DNA of 64,000 bases. Origin: Thalassovita aquimarina. GTDB lineage: Bacteria; Pseudomonadota; Alphaproteobacteria; Rhodobacterales; Rhodobacteraceae. The notes under the pieces were generated by a model that was not told the DNA's origin, did no database searches, and saw nothing but the letters and a program-made list of their open reading frames with translations. Positions within the stretch are counted from its first letter, which is position 1; the number at the start of each line of letters is the position of its first letter. The stretch lies in contig NZ_JADMKU010000007.1 of assembly GCF_018219815.1 (NCBI RefSeq), positions 1 through 64,000 on the forward strand, in the 5' to 3' direction. Position numbers and translations under genes: made by a program. Of the stretch, positions 54,114 to 62,591 are shown in pieces.

Positions 54114-55415
54114 TTAAAACAGAAGCCCGGGAAGCCAGAGGACAAGCGCCGGAAACGCGACGAGAACGGCAAGGCGCAGGATGTCGGCAAGGATGAAGGG
54201 GAAAATCCCGCGCACCACGGTCGATTGCGGCACCCCCTGCGACGCGGCCTGAACCACGAACAGGTTCATCCCGACGGGCGGCGTGATCAGGCCGATTTCG
54301 GCCACGGTGACGACGATGATGCCGAACCAGACGAGATCGAATCCGAGATCGAGCGCCACCGGCGCGAGGATCGGCACCGTCATCAGCACGACAGAAAGCG
54401 AATCCATGAAGCAGCCGAGGATGATGTAGAACACCAGGATCATCAGCATGACCACCAAGGGCGTGACGCCCGCCTGTTCGATCAGGCCGATAAGCATCTG
54501 CGGCAGGCCGGTGGATTCAAGGAAGAAATTGAACAGCGACGCGCCGATCAGGATGAAGAAGATCATGCCCGAAAGCCCGGCGATTTCGAAAACGGCGCTG
54601 CGCAGTACCTGTCTGTTGAGTTCACCCGAAAACAGTGCGAGGGCGAAGGCGCCGACCGCGCCGACTGCCGCCGCTTCGGTTGGCGAAAAGAGCCCGGTGA
54701 AGATACCGCCGATGACGACGACGAAAAGCAGCACGACCGGCCAGGTCGTCTTGAGCGCCTCGATCCGCTCGCGGGCGCTCAGCCGCGGCGTGGTCGGGGC
54801 CAGGTCCGGCTTGAGCGAAACGCGGCCAAGGATCGCAAGGCCGTAGAAGACGGCGCCCAGAATGCCGGGGATCAGGGCGGCGACGAACAGTTTACCGACC
54901 GAACTTTGCGTCAGCAGCCCGTAGATCACCAGAAGGATCGAGGGCGGGATCAGAACGCCAAGGGTGCCGCCGGCCGCGACCGTTGCCGTGGACAGCGACG
55001 GGGCATAGCCGTGCCGCTTCATTTCGGGCAGGGCGACGCGCCCGATCGTGGCGACGGTGGCAAGCGAACTGCCGCAGATCGCGCCGAACATGGCGCAGGC
55101 CCCGATGGTGGTGACCGCCAGACCGCCGCGGCGGTGACCGACAAAGCTGTTGATCGCGGTGAACAGCGCGCGCGACAGGCCCGCATGCGCCGCAAACACC
55201 CCCATCGCCACGAACAGCGGGATGACGCTGAAGGAATAGGGGAAGACTGAATCATACGGGGTCGATCCGAGGATGAAGGAAATGCCGCCCCAGTCCCCCA
55301 GATAGATGGCGCCGATGATCCCCGCGATTGCCATCGCGACGGCAACCGGCACCCCGAGACCGATGAGAAACAACGCACCGAGAAAGCCCAGCACTCCGAC
55401 AAGCGCGTCAGACAT
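54114..55415 (-). CDS. TRAP transporter large permease, DctM family
   Basis: 433 residues with about twelve hydrophobic helices spread along the length. Family blocks seen are G-x-P-V-A-V-A-M-A near the N-terminus, G-T-L-G-V-L-I-P-P-S-I (about 175), and the C-terminal F-G-I-I-V-V-T-V-A-E-I-G-L-I-T-P-P-V-G-M-N-L. It is the ion-coupled transport subunit. It overlaps dctQ by eight bases and is last in the TRAP operon. The gene is intact, unlike the DctM remnant near 16.6 kb. Confidence 0.93.
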   Translation of the reverse strand: MSDALVGVLGFLGALFLIGLGVPVAVAMAIAGIIGAIYLGDWGGISFILGSTPYDSVFPYSFSVIPLFVAMGVFAAHAGLSRALFTAINSFVGHRRGGLAVTTIGACAMFGAICGSSLATVATIGRVALPEMKRHGYAPSLSTATVAAGGTLGVLIPPSILLVIYGLLTQSSVGKLFVAALIPGILGAVFYGLAILGRVSLKPDLAPTTPRLSARERIEALKTTWPVVLLFVVVIGGIFTGLFSPTEAAAVGAVGAFALALFSGELNRQVLRSAVFEIAGLSGMIFFILIGASLFNFFLESTGLPQMLIGLIEQAGVTPLVVMLMILVFYIILGCFMDSLSVVLMTVPILAPVALDLGFDLVWFGIIVVTVAEIGLITPPVGMNLFVVQAASQGVPQSTVVRGIFPFILADILRLAVLVAFPALVLWLPGLLF

Positions 55416-55893
55416 GATGTGCGCTCCTTTGCGACGAAAAGAATTCCAGGACCACCGCGACGAGCGACAGGCCCAGCCCGGTCAGAAGCGGGTACCAGTA
55501 ATATTCGATCGGGATGCCCAGCTGCTGCGACTTGTCGCCGAACATGGTGCGCACGCTGAAGGTCTGAAACGCATACCACAGCATCAGCCCGATCAGCGCG
55601 AGCGTGCCCGCGCCGATCACCCCGCCGGCAACGCGCCGGATGCGGCGCGGCATCGCCATGAGGATGAAATCGACCCCGACATGGGCGCCGGTGAGAAAGG
55701 CATAGGGAATGACAAGCCAGGTGCCGGTCACCACGAAAAGCTGAACCATCTCGACCACGCCGGCGACCGGCAATCCGATCGTGCGGCCGATGATGTCGGC
55801 CACCGTCACCAGCGCGGCACAGCCATAGGACAGAACGCCCAGTCCCGCGATGACGCCGATGATCGCTCTTAAAATGTCCGCTAACCTTGTCAT
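55408..55893 (-). CDS. TRAP transporter small permease, DctQ family
   Basis: 161 residues. Four helices are visible: about 8-30, 50-70, 88-110 and 130-152. E-M-V-Q-L-F-V-V-T-G-T-W is a typical DctQ block. The start at 55893 has AGGAG eight bases upstream, whereas a frame start at 55923 has no site. It pairs with DctM, which overlaps it by eight bases. The substrate-binding DctP gene is upstream on the same strand, 68 bases away. Confidence 0.85.
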   Translation of the reverse strand: MTRLADILRAIIGVIAGLGVLSYGCAALVTVADIIGRTIGLPVAGVVEMVQLFVVTGTWLVIPYAFLTGAHVGVDFILMAMPRRIRRVAGGVIGAGTLALIGLMLWYAFQTFSVRTMFGDKSQQLGIPIEYYWYPLLTGLGLSLVAVVLEFFSSQRSAHHV

Positions 55894-55961
55894 GGAAACC
55901 ACTCCTGCAGCGGGGCCGGCCACGCGTGAAACGCGGGCCGGCCCCTTCCGATCGTGTCGGG

Positions 55962-56990
55962 TTATTGTTGCGCTTCGAACTCTGCGACCTTCGCGACCAT
56001 CTGGTCATAGATGTCGCGTGCGTTTTCCACGCCGTCGGCTTCGAGCTTGGCAAGGTAGTCGTCGATCACCGGCGCCAGCGCTGCACGCCATTCGGCGCGC
56101 TCGGCATCGCTGAGTTCGGTGATCTCGTGGCCTGCGGCGACCGCCTGATCATGGCCGGGCTTGTCCCAGGCATCCCACCAGTCGCCGAACTTGCCGACCA
56201 GGTTGTCGCCCGAAGCCGCGTCGACGCAGGCCTGCGCCTTGTCGCTCAGCTTACTGTAGGACCGTTCGTTCATGACGAAGAAGAACGAAACCGTGTAGGC
56301 GCCAAGGTCGAGGTGATGGCCCAGAACTTCGTTCAGCCCGAAGGAATTGACCGGGTCCCAGGGGAACACTGTGCCGTCGATCACCCCGCGCTGAAGGTTT
56401 TCGTACACCGCGCCCGGGGGCAGGCCCTGGGGATCGGCGCCAAGATGGGACAGCATGTCCGAAATCGCCGGGCTGGGCGTGCGGATGCGCAGGCCCTTGA
56501 GGTCTTCCATCGTCTTCACCGGCTTGTCCGCGGTGTGCAGTAGTCCGCCGTTATGGGCGTGCAGCGCCAGCACGTGCAGCCCCTTGTATTCCTCGGCAAG
56601 CGGCCCTTGCAGCAGGTCCCACAGCGCATAGGTCGCGGCCCCCGCATCGTCGGTCAGGAACGGCAGGTCGATGATCGAGGTGCGCGGGAAACGCCCGCGC
56701 GGAATGCCGTGCAGCCCGTGCGCGATGTCCACGACACCGGCCATGACCTGTTCCTGCTGGCGCGCGACATGGCCCAGCTGTGAACCCGCGGCGGAGATTT
56801 CAAAGGTCACTTCGCCGTCGGTGCATTCGGTGATCTGTTCGGTCCACGGCACGATGAAATCCTTGTGGATGCCATGGACCGGCGGCAGGAAATGGCTGAG
56901 CTTCAGCTTGGTTTCCGCCTGCGCGCCGGTTGCGGTCAACATGGTTGCCGCCAGCCCGAGCGCCGTGAAGGTTGATTTCAGTTTTTGCAT
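55962..56990 (-). CDS. TRAP transporter solute-binding protein, DctP family
   Basis: 342 residues. The signal peptide ends at about 25 (T-G-A-Q-A then E-T-K-L-K-L-S-H-F-L-P-P). The DctP fold is shown by L-K-G-L-R-I-R-T-P, the segment that usually includes the carboxylate-binding arginine. V-I-D-G-T-V-F-P-W follows. TRAP systems of this type import organic acids. The ligand is unknown, but the adjacent P450 operon suggests an aromatic or branched carboxylate; this is inference. Confidence 0.9.
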   Translation of the reverse strand: MQKLKSTFTALGLAATMLTATGAQAETKLKLSHFLPPVHGIHKDFIVPWTEQITECTDGEVTFEISAAGSQLGHVARQQEQVMAGVVDIAHGLHGIPRGRFPRTSIIDLPFLTDDAGAATYALWDLLQGPLAEEYKGLHVLALHAHNGGLLHTADKPVKTMEDLKGLRIRTPSPAISDMLSHLGADPQGLPPGAVYENLQRGVIDGTVFPWDPVNSFGLNEVLGHHLDLGAYTVSFFFVMNERSYSKLSDKAQACVDAASGDNLVGKFGDWWDAWDKPGHDQAVAAGHEITELSDAERAEWRAALAPVIDDYLAKLEADGVENARDIYDQMVAKVAEFEAQQ

Positions 56991-57030
56991 AGAGGCCTCC
57001 CTTAGTCTCTTGTGCGATGATAGGGGCGGG

Positions 57031-57048
57031 CCCGGTTCGCGAACCGGG
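57031..57048 (-). terminator. GC palindrome between P450 and dctP
   Basis: A perfect 18-bp palindrome (CCCGGTTCG / CGAACCGGG) lies 66 bases after the P450 stop and upstream of dctP. It can fold as a terminator stem; a related stem lies at 54062. Confidence 0.5.
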
Positions 57049-57113
57049 ACCCGTCGGTGATGGGTAATTTCGGTGATCTGCCCGGGACGTTCCGGGGCCG
57101 GGGGTGAAGCGTC

Positions 57114-59423
57114 CTACAACGCCAGCACGATCCGGTTGCCCTTGGCGCGCGAACAGCAGGTCATGATGCGTTCGCCGCTGGCGCGTTCCTGTTTCGTCAG
57201 CACCTTGTCGCGGTGATCGATATCGCCTTCGATGACCCGCGCTTCGCAGGTGCCGCACAGGCCCTCGCCGCAATCGAGCGGCATATCGACCCCGGCAGAG
57301 CGCAGCGCCTCGTAGAGCGTCTGATCGGCGGCGACAGGAACCGTCAGGCCGCTATCGGCAAGCTCGGCCTCGAAAGCATGTTCGACGCTGGGGTCCAGCG
57401 CGCCCGCACCACCCGAGAAATGTTCGTAATGCAGCGTGCCTTCCGGCCAGCGATCGGACAGGTCTTCCAGCGCGTCGAGCATCCGTTCCGGGCCACAGGC
57501 ATAGACCTGTGTCCCGTCGGGCAGATCGGCAAGCGTCCGGTCCAGGTCGAGCCGTGATCCGTCGGCGCTCAGGTGCAGCGACAGGGCGCCCGCGTGATCG
57601 CGCTCGACCCGGTCCAGCAGCGGCAGCGCGGATTGCAGTTTGGCGCAGAAATGCAGCCGGTAGGGTTTGCCAAGCGCCTTGAGCCTGTCGGCCATCGCGA
57701 CGATCGGGGTGATCCCGATGCCGCCCGCGATCAGCACGTAGCTGGAAGCGTCTTCGTCGAGCTTGAAATGGTTGCGCGGCCCGGCGATCTGGACGCTGTC
57801 ACCGGCCTTGAGCGTATCGCAGAAATGCTTCGATCCGTCGCGTCCGTCCTCTTCGCGCAGGATCGCGACTTCATAGCTGCTCGTATCATTCGCATCGCCG
57901 CACAGAGAGTATTTGCGGCGAAAACCGCCATCGACCAGGTCGATATGCGACCCGGCCGTGAAGGCCGGCAGCGGACGCCCGCGCGGGTCTTGCAGGACGA
58001 TGTGTTTCACGCCGTCGCCGGTATCGGAGACCGCGCGCACCGTCACCCGGCGCAGGATATCATCCTTGACCGGCGCGCCGATCGCGAAGGACAGGGATTT
58101 GTCGAGGATCGCCGGATCGCGGCGTTCGGGATTTTGCGCCGGGTCCCATTCGACATGCAGCGAGGCCGGCCCGCGGAACGAGATGTTCACGAGGTTTTCG
58201 AATTTCTGCCCGGGTTTCAGCCGCATATGCGGCAGGCGCCGGGTGAATTCCTCGAGGAACACGCGCATTTCCATCCGGCCGATATTCTTGCCCATGCACT
58301 GATGCGCGCCGTAACCGAAGGTCATGTGTTCCGAGGCATTGTCCCGGTAGATGTCGAAATCGTCGGCGTTTTCCCAGTGCCGCGGGTCCTTGTTGGCGCT
58401 GGCCTGCACCAGCAGAAGGCGGCCGCCTTCGGGAATTTCGACGCCGCCGACGGCGGTGTCCGCGGTTGCGATGCGGCGCCAGGCCACGATCGATCCGGCG
58501 ACGCGCAGGCATTCTTCGACCGCACTGGGGATCAGTGCCGGGTTCTGGCACAGCTCGTCCCAGGCTTCGGGATTGCTGAGCAAGGTCCAGAACGCGTTCG
58601 CCGTCGCGTTCGAGGTGGTTTCGTGCGCCGCCGCCAGGATCGCCATCATCATCGAGCGCAGGTAGCTTTCCGGCACGATGTCGGGGTGCTTGAAATGCTG
58701 GCGCACGGTTTCGTACATCCAGCCTTCGCCGTCGGGATTGGCGATCATCCGGTCCAGGATGCGGTTCGCCGTCTGCCAGAAGCGACCAACGTTTTCTGCG
58801 ATTTCCAGCTGTTCCTCGGGCGTCGGGCGGCCCCAGGTGTTCAGCGTGTGCGCCACCGCGAATTCGCGCAGTTCGCTGGCGTCGTCTTCGGAGACGCCAA
58901 GGAAATGCAGCGCCACCGTCAACGGGATTTCATAGAAGATATCGGAGACCAGATCGGCATGGCCGCGGTCAATGAAGCGATCCATGTATCGCCGCGTCAG
59001 CGCGCGCACCGCCGGTTCGTGCTTGGCCAGGTTTTCCGGCAGGAAATCATCCAGCAGCAGCCGGCGCCGGGCCATGTGATCGGGTTCGTCTTCGTTCACC
59101 ATGGTCCGTTGCATCGCGTAGCCGTATTTTTGCAGGATGCTCTGCGCCTCGGGGGTGGACGGCGTCATTTTCTCGAGCGCGACCGCGGGCGAAAACAGGA
59201 TGTTGTCGCGGAAGACCGACTTGATGTCCTCATAGCGCGTCACCACCCAATAGCCGATTTCCGGGCTGTAGAAGACCGGTTCTTCCTCGCGCGCCCAACG
59301 CAGCGCTTCGGCCGGGTCGATCTGATACTCCCCCTCGAACGGGTTGAAGGCAGAAGCGCGTGCCGAAACCGGGCATCCGGTGGGTGAAGTTGCGTCTGTG
59401 GCAATAGGGCATTGTCCCGCCAT
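57114..59423 (-). CDS. Self-sufficient cytochrome P450, CYP116B-like (P450-FMN/NAD-[2Fe-2S] fusion)
   Basis: 769 residues, close to the usual CYP116B length. Residues 1-430 are the P450: I-helix A-A-A-H-E-T-T-S (264-271), ExxR at E304-R307, and heme loop F-G-Y-G-A-H-Q-C with C376. The reductase follows: flavin motif R-K-Y-S-L-C (503-508), nucleotide motif A-G-G-I-G-I-T-P (566-573) and C-G-P-E (643-646). The C-terminal [2Fe-2S] domain has C718, C723, C726 and C756 or C757. It should hydroxylate, dealkylate or epoxidise an organic substrate using NAD(P)H with no partner protein. GGAGG precedes the start at 59423; longer frames lack a site. An IclR gene is divergent and a TRAP importer lies downstream. 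Confidence 0.93.
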   Translation of the reverse strand: MAGQCPIATDATSPTGCPVSARASAFNPFEGEYQIDPAEALRWAREEEPVFYSPEIGYWVVTRYEDIKSVFRDNILFSPAVALEKMTPSTPEAQSILQKYGYAMQRTMVNEDEPDHMARRRLLLDDFLPENLAKHEPAVRALTRRYMDRFIDRGHADLVSDIFYEIPLTVALHFLGVSEDDASELREFAVAHTLNTWGRPTPEEQLEIAENVGRFWQTANRILDRMIANPDGEGWMYETVRQHFKHPDIVPESYLRSMMMAILAAAHETTSNATANAFWTLLSNPEAWDELCQNPALIPSAVEECLRVAGSIVAWRRIATADTAVGGVEIPEGGRLLLVQASANKDPRHWENADDFDIYRDNASEHMTFGYGAHQCMGKNIGRMEMRVFLEEFTRRLPHMRLKPGQKFENLVNISFRGPASLHVEWDPAQNPERRDPAILDKSLSFAIGAPVKDDILRRVTVRAVSDTGDGVKHIVLQDPRGRPLPAFTAGSHIDLVDGGFRRKYSLCGDANDTSSYEVAILREEDGRDGSKHFCDTLKAGDSVQIAGPRNHFKLDEDASSYVLIAGGIGITPIVAMADRLKALGKPYRLHFCAKLQSALPLLDRVERDHAGALSLHLSADGSRLDLDRTLADLPDGTQVYACGPERMLDALEDLSDRWPEGTLHYEHFSGGAGALDPSVEHAFEAELADSGLTVPVAADQTLYEALRSAGVDMPLDCGEGLCGTCEARVIEGDIDHRDKVLTKQERASGERIMTCCSRAKGNRIVLAL

Positions 59424-59521
59424 GGTGATCCTCCCAACTGCGCGCGGGGCGCGCGGCGCTGTCGTTTGCCGCTTTCGGCACTTTTTACCTCTAAAAGCGT
59501 CGAACGGCATAAATTTACTTT

Positions 59522-59543
59522 TATCGCACACTATGTTGCGATA
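59522..59543. promoter_or_regulatory. Inverted repeat TATCGCA-N8-TGCGATA, probable IclR operator
   Basis: Perfect 7-bp arms sit in the middle of the divergent promoter between the P450 and IclR genes, within an AT-rich segment. Placement and symmetry fit an IclR-type dimer site. Confidence 0.5.
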
Positions 59544-59627
59544 TTGTTAACTTGTGTCCGATTCGACGCCTTCCGTCAACTCCGATGGGCGGCAGGGGAT
59601 TGGCGCAGGCAGCAGGAGAATGCGCGG

Positions 59628-60314
59628 ATGGCGACGCTTCAGACATTGGATCGGGGCATTAAGGCCTTGTTTCTCATCGGCTCTTCCGAGGACGGTCTGA
59701 CCGTCGGCGAACTGGCCAAGGAACTTGGCGTTGACCGGGCCATCGCCTACCGAGTGGTTTCGACGCTGGAGGAAAACGGCCTCGTGTCGCGGCTGAAGCA
59801 GGGGCGGCTGTTTCTTGGCGCCGGGATTTTGCAGCTCGAGGCGCGGTTCCTGCCGCAGTTGCGCAGCCTGGCTGCCATAGAGTTGCAGGCGTTGGCGGAC
59901 GCGGCGCAGGCGACGGCGTTCCTGTCGATGGCGGATGGCGATGATGGTGTGGCAATCGCGGTTGCCGAACACAGCACCGATTTCCTGCGCGTCAGCTATC
60001 GGGTCGGCAGCCGCCACCCGCTGAGCCGCGGCGCCGCCGGGATCGCGATCCTGTCCGGGCGGCCCGCCAAACCCGGCGACAGCGAAGAGGTGCGACAGGC
60101 GCGGGCCGATGGATACAGCGTGACGCACGGTGCCCTGCAAAAAGGCGCGGTGGGCGTTGCCGCGCCGCTTGCCCCGATTGACAGGACCGGACGCCCGATC
60201 GAATGTTCGATCGGGGTCGTGGCGATGGAAGACCTTGATGTCGACCTCGCGGCGTCTCTGGTCGTGGCCCATGCGCGCGACCTCAGCCGCGCGCTCACGG
60301 GCGGCGGCGCATAG
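59628..60314 (+). CDS. IclR-family transcriptional regulator
   Basis: 228 residues. The N-terminal winged helix reads L-T-V-G-E-L-A-K-E-L-G-V-D-R-A-I-A-Y-R-V-V-S-T-L-E-E-N-G-L split over about 23-52, an IclR pattern. The C-terminal effector domain has the H-P-L-S-R-G-A-A-G-I-A-I-L block typical of the family. The start at 59628 has AGGAGA upstream; longer frames run into the opposing gene. It is divergent from the P450 gene and precedes an OYE gene, so it may control either or both. The effector is unknown. Confidence 0.85.
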   Translation: MATLQTLDRGIKALFLIGSSEDGLTVGELAKELGVDRAIAYRVVSTLEENGLVSRLKQGRLFLGAGILQLEARFLPQLRSLAAIELQALADAAQATAFLSMADGDDGVAIAVAEHSTDFLRVSYRVGSRHPLSRGAAGIAILSGRPAKPGDSEEVRQARADGYSVTHGALQKGAVGVAAPLAPIDRTGRPIECSIGVVAMEDLDVDLAASLVVAHARDLSRALTGGGA

Positions 60315-60455
60315 GGACGCGGGAAAAACCGGGGCTAAACAAAGCAGGCGGGACGGGGTGAGGGCCCCGGCGCCTTGTGTTTGGACGCTGCGTGACTGTT
60401 GAGAACGCGGACTGCCGCAGTTAGCGTTTGCTTCGACATGCTGGAGGATACTACC

Positions 60456-61610
60456 TTGACCAATACGCCGACCCTTTTTCGCCCGATGACCCTGCGCGGG
60501 CTGACCCTGCGCAACCGGATCGTGATTTCGCCCATGTGCCAGTACACCGCGCATGAAGGCCACCTCGAGGACTGGCACATCGTCCATCTGGGGCGCTTCG
60601 CCACCGGCGGTGCCGGCGTGGTGTTCACCGAGGCCACGGCGGTGCAGAAATCCGGCCGCATCACGCATGGATGTGCCGGTCTTTGGGACGACAGTCAGAT
60701 CCCCGGCCACGCGCGGATCGCCCAGTTCGTGCGGCGCAACGGCGCGGTTCCGGCGGTTCAGCTGGGCCATGCCGGCCGCAAGTCGGGCATGCAGCGCCCG
60801 TGGTTCGGCAACGGGCCGCTGAACGACGACGATTTCGCGCGCGGTGACATGCCCTGGACGCCGGTTGGCCCGTCCGCCATTCCCGTCGCCGAGGGCTGGC
60901 CGGTGCCGCATGAACTGAGCGTGTCGGAGATCGCCGACCTGATCGAAGACTACGCCGCCGCCGCGCGCCGCGCGCTGGCCGCGGGCTACCAGATCGCCGA
61001 GGTGCACGGCGCGCATGGCTACCTGATCCACAGCTTCCTGTCGCCGCTGTCGAACAAGCGCGACGATGCCTATGGCGGCGATCTTGCCGGTCGCATGCGG
61101 CTGGCGCTGGAAGTGACCGAGGCGGTGCGCGCGGTGTGGCCCGATGACCTGCCGCTGTTCTTTCGCACCTCGGCGGTCGATGGCGACCCCGAGGGCTGGA
61201 CGCTGGACGACACCGTCGTTCTGGCGCGCGAACTGAAGGCGCGCGGGGTCGACGTGATGGATTGTTCTTCCAGCGGTATCGCCGGTGCGGCGACCGCAGG
61301 GGGCAAGCAGAAGCGGCAACCGGGGTTCCAGGTGCCCTACGCGACGCGGGTGCGGCAGGATGCCGAAATGGCCGCCATGGCCGTCGGCCTGATCACCCAT
61401 CCCGAACAGGCCGAGGCGATCGTGGCCGAGGGGCGCGCCGATCTGGTCGCGATCGGACGGGAAGCCCTGGTCGACCCGTCCTGGCCGCTGCACGCGGCGA
61501 CGGTGCTGGGCCATGATGTCGAGTTCAGGACCTGGCCGGAACAATACGGCTGGTGGCTTGCAGGCAGGCAGCGCACCTCGGATTTCTATCAGCCCGCCGA
61601 CCGCGACTGA
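60456..61610 (+). CDS. Old yellow enzyme family NADH:flavin oxidoreductase (YqjM-like)
   Basis: 384 residues from the TTG at 60456, which has GGAGG eight bases upstream; an ATG at 60438 lies before that site and is less likely. The FMN TIM barrel opens with L-F-R-P-M-T-L-R-G-L-T-L-R-N-R. The YqjM-type redox cysteine is C28 in S-P-M-C-Q-Y. The substrate-binding pair is H184 and H187 in E-V-H-G-A-H-G-Y-L. D-R-A-like C-terminal blocks and the I-G-R-E-A phosphate site are present. It should reduce activated C=C bonds of enals, enones or nitro compounds. It is co-directional with iclR, 142 bases downstream. Confidence 0.88.
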   Translation: MTNTPTLFRPMTLRGLTLRNRIVISPMCQYTAHEGHLEDWHIVHLGRFATGGAGVVFTEATAVQKSGRITHGCAGLWDDSQIPGHARIAQFVRRNGAVPAVQLGHAGRKSGMQRPWFGNGPLNDDDFARGDMPWTPVGPSAIPVAEGWPVPHELSVSEIADLIEDYAAAARRALAAGYQIAEVHGAHGYLIHSFLSPLSNKRDDAYGGDLAGRMRLALEVTEAVRAVWPDDLPLFFRTSAVDGDPEGWTLDDTVVLARELKARGVDVMDCSSSGIAGAATAGGKQKRQPGFQVPYATRVRQDAEMAAMAVGLITHPEQAEAIVAEGRADLVAIGREALVDPSWPLHAATVLGHDVEFRTWPEQYGWWLAGRQRTSDFYQPADRD

Positions 61611-61630
61611 TCCGGTTCGCGCTTGGTGCT

Positions 61631-61662
61631 GCGGGTGTCTGAGGTTCAGGCCGGACACCCGC
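61631..61662. terminator. Hairpin between convergent OYE and nsrR-like genes
   Basis: A 9-bp perfect stem GCGGGTGTC / GACACCCGC with a 14-base loop begins 21 bases after the OYE stop. There is no T tract. It should act on the OYE transcript. Confidence 0.55.
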
Positions 61663-61778
61663 TTGGCGAACTGCGGGTGCGATCATATCCGACCCGCGAC
61701 CTGTTCGGTTACCCGTTGCCTTATTCCGGTCTGATCCGTGAAACCCTGCGGCAAGGCCCGGCCGGTGCGGAGCAGGGG

Positions 61779-62255
61779 TCATTGCCGAGCGGATTCGGCA
61801 ATGCAGCGTGCGGGCGGTTCGGGCTGCATGGCAAGCAGATCGATCAGCCCGCAGTTGCCGCGCACCAGGTCTTCCAGCGTGACCATGTCAAGTTCGTGAT
61901 AAAACGCTTCGACCGCGCGCTGCACATAGCCCCGCAGGCGACAGGTCTCGGTCAGTGGGCAGGTGTTGTTTTCGGTGTCGAAACATTCTGCAAAGGGGAT
62001 GTCGGCTTCGAACAAACGGAACACGGCGCCGATCGAAACCTGATCCGCCTGCCGCGCCAGCCGCAACCCGCCGGAGCGCCCGCGCAAGGTGCTGAGATAG
62101 CCCTCGGCATGCAGCCGCTGGACCACGACCGCAACGTGGTGGGCCGAGGAATTGCAGATTCCCGCGATTTCCGCCGTCCGGATCAACCGGTCGGGGTTAG
62201 CAGCGCAGGCCATCAGCACCCGCGCAGCCAGGTTTGTCCGTGTCGTCAGTCGCAT
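61779..62255 (-). CDS. Rrf2-family iron-sulfur regulator, NsrR-like
   Basis: 158 residues. The N-terminal winged helix begins M-R-L-T-T-R-T-N-L-A-A-R, and R-G-R-S-G-G-L-R-L-A is the conserved wing. Three cysteines, C91, C99 and C105 (spacing x7, x5), form the cluster-binding motif of NsrR/RirA proteins. The tail V-T-L-E-D-L-V is NsrR-like. Residue 8 is Asn, not the Asp ligand of characterised NsrR, a feature shared with RirA-type members. In a denitrifier it most likely senses nitric oxide through a [4Fe-4S] cluster; iron sensing is the alternative. GAGG precedes the start at 62255. An FNR-type box lies 50 bases upstream. Confidence 0.8.
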   Translation of the reverse strand: MRLTTRTNLAARVLMACAANPDRLIRTAEIAGICNSSAHHVAVVVQRLHAEGYLSTLRGRSGGLRLARQADQVSIGAVFRLFEADIPFAECFDTENNTCPLTETCRLRGYVQRAVEAFYHELDMVTLEDLVRGNCGLIDLLAMQPEPPARCIAESARQ

Positions 62256-62304
62256 TGGCGCTCCTCTTTGGCGGGATTTCTTATGCCAAAAATGCGAAAA
62301 TACC

Positions 62305-62318
62305 TTGAGCCAGGTCAA
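62305..62318. promoter_or_regulatory. FNR/Dnr-type box TTGAGCCAGGTCAA upstream of nsrR-like gene
   Basis: The conserved TTGA-N6-TCAA core is present, about 50 bases before the nsrR-like start. It implies that the regulator is itself induced at low oxygen or by nitric oxide. Confidence 0.65.
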
Positions 62319-62538
62319 ATCGACGCTGGCAGGTGCTTGCCTGGTGGCTGCATTGCGACTTGGATTTGCCGCATTTTGCCGACAACCGACATTTCCCGCT
62401 GGGATCATGCCCCGCGCCGTGAAAAGGTCTGGATCGCGCGGTTGGCTTCGCGGTGCCGGTCTATACCGTGCAATCGCTGATTTCGTCGCCGTCCTCGGGC
62501 AAGAAGCGGACCGCGCGCGAAACGCGCTGAAGCGGGCA

Positions 62539-62554
62539 GGGGGCTTCGGCCCCC
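62539..62554 (-). terminator. UUCG-loop hairpin after rpiR
   Basis: GGGGGC / GCCCCC with a TTCG tetraloop lies 38 bases beyond the rpiR stop. It is very stable as RNA but lacks a T tract. Confidence 0.55.
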
Positions 62555-62591
62555 GGGGCGAGACAAGGCCGGGCCCGCAAGGGGCCGTGCC

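Larger units (their letters stand above)
62256..62591. other. Intergenic region: nsrR promoter and rpiR terminator
   Basis: The left part has an AT-rich promoter with the FNR-type box at 62305-62318. The right end holds a stem with a TTCG tetraloop at 62539-62554, downstream of the RpiR gene. The remaining bases show no gene. Confidence 0.6.
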
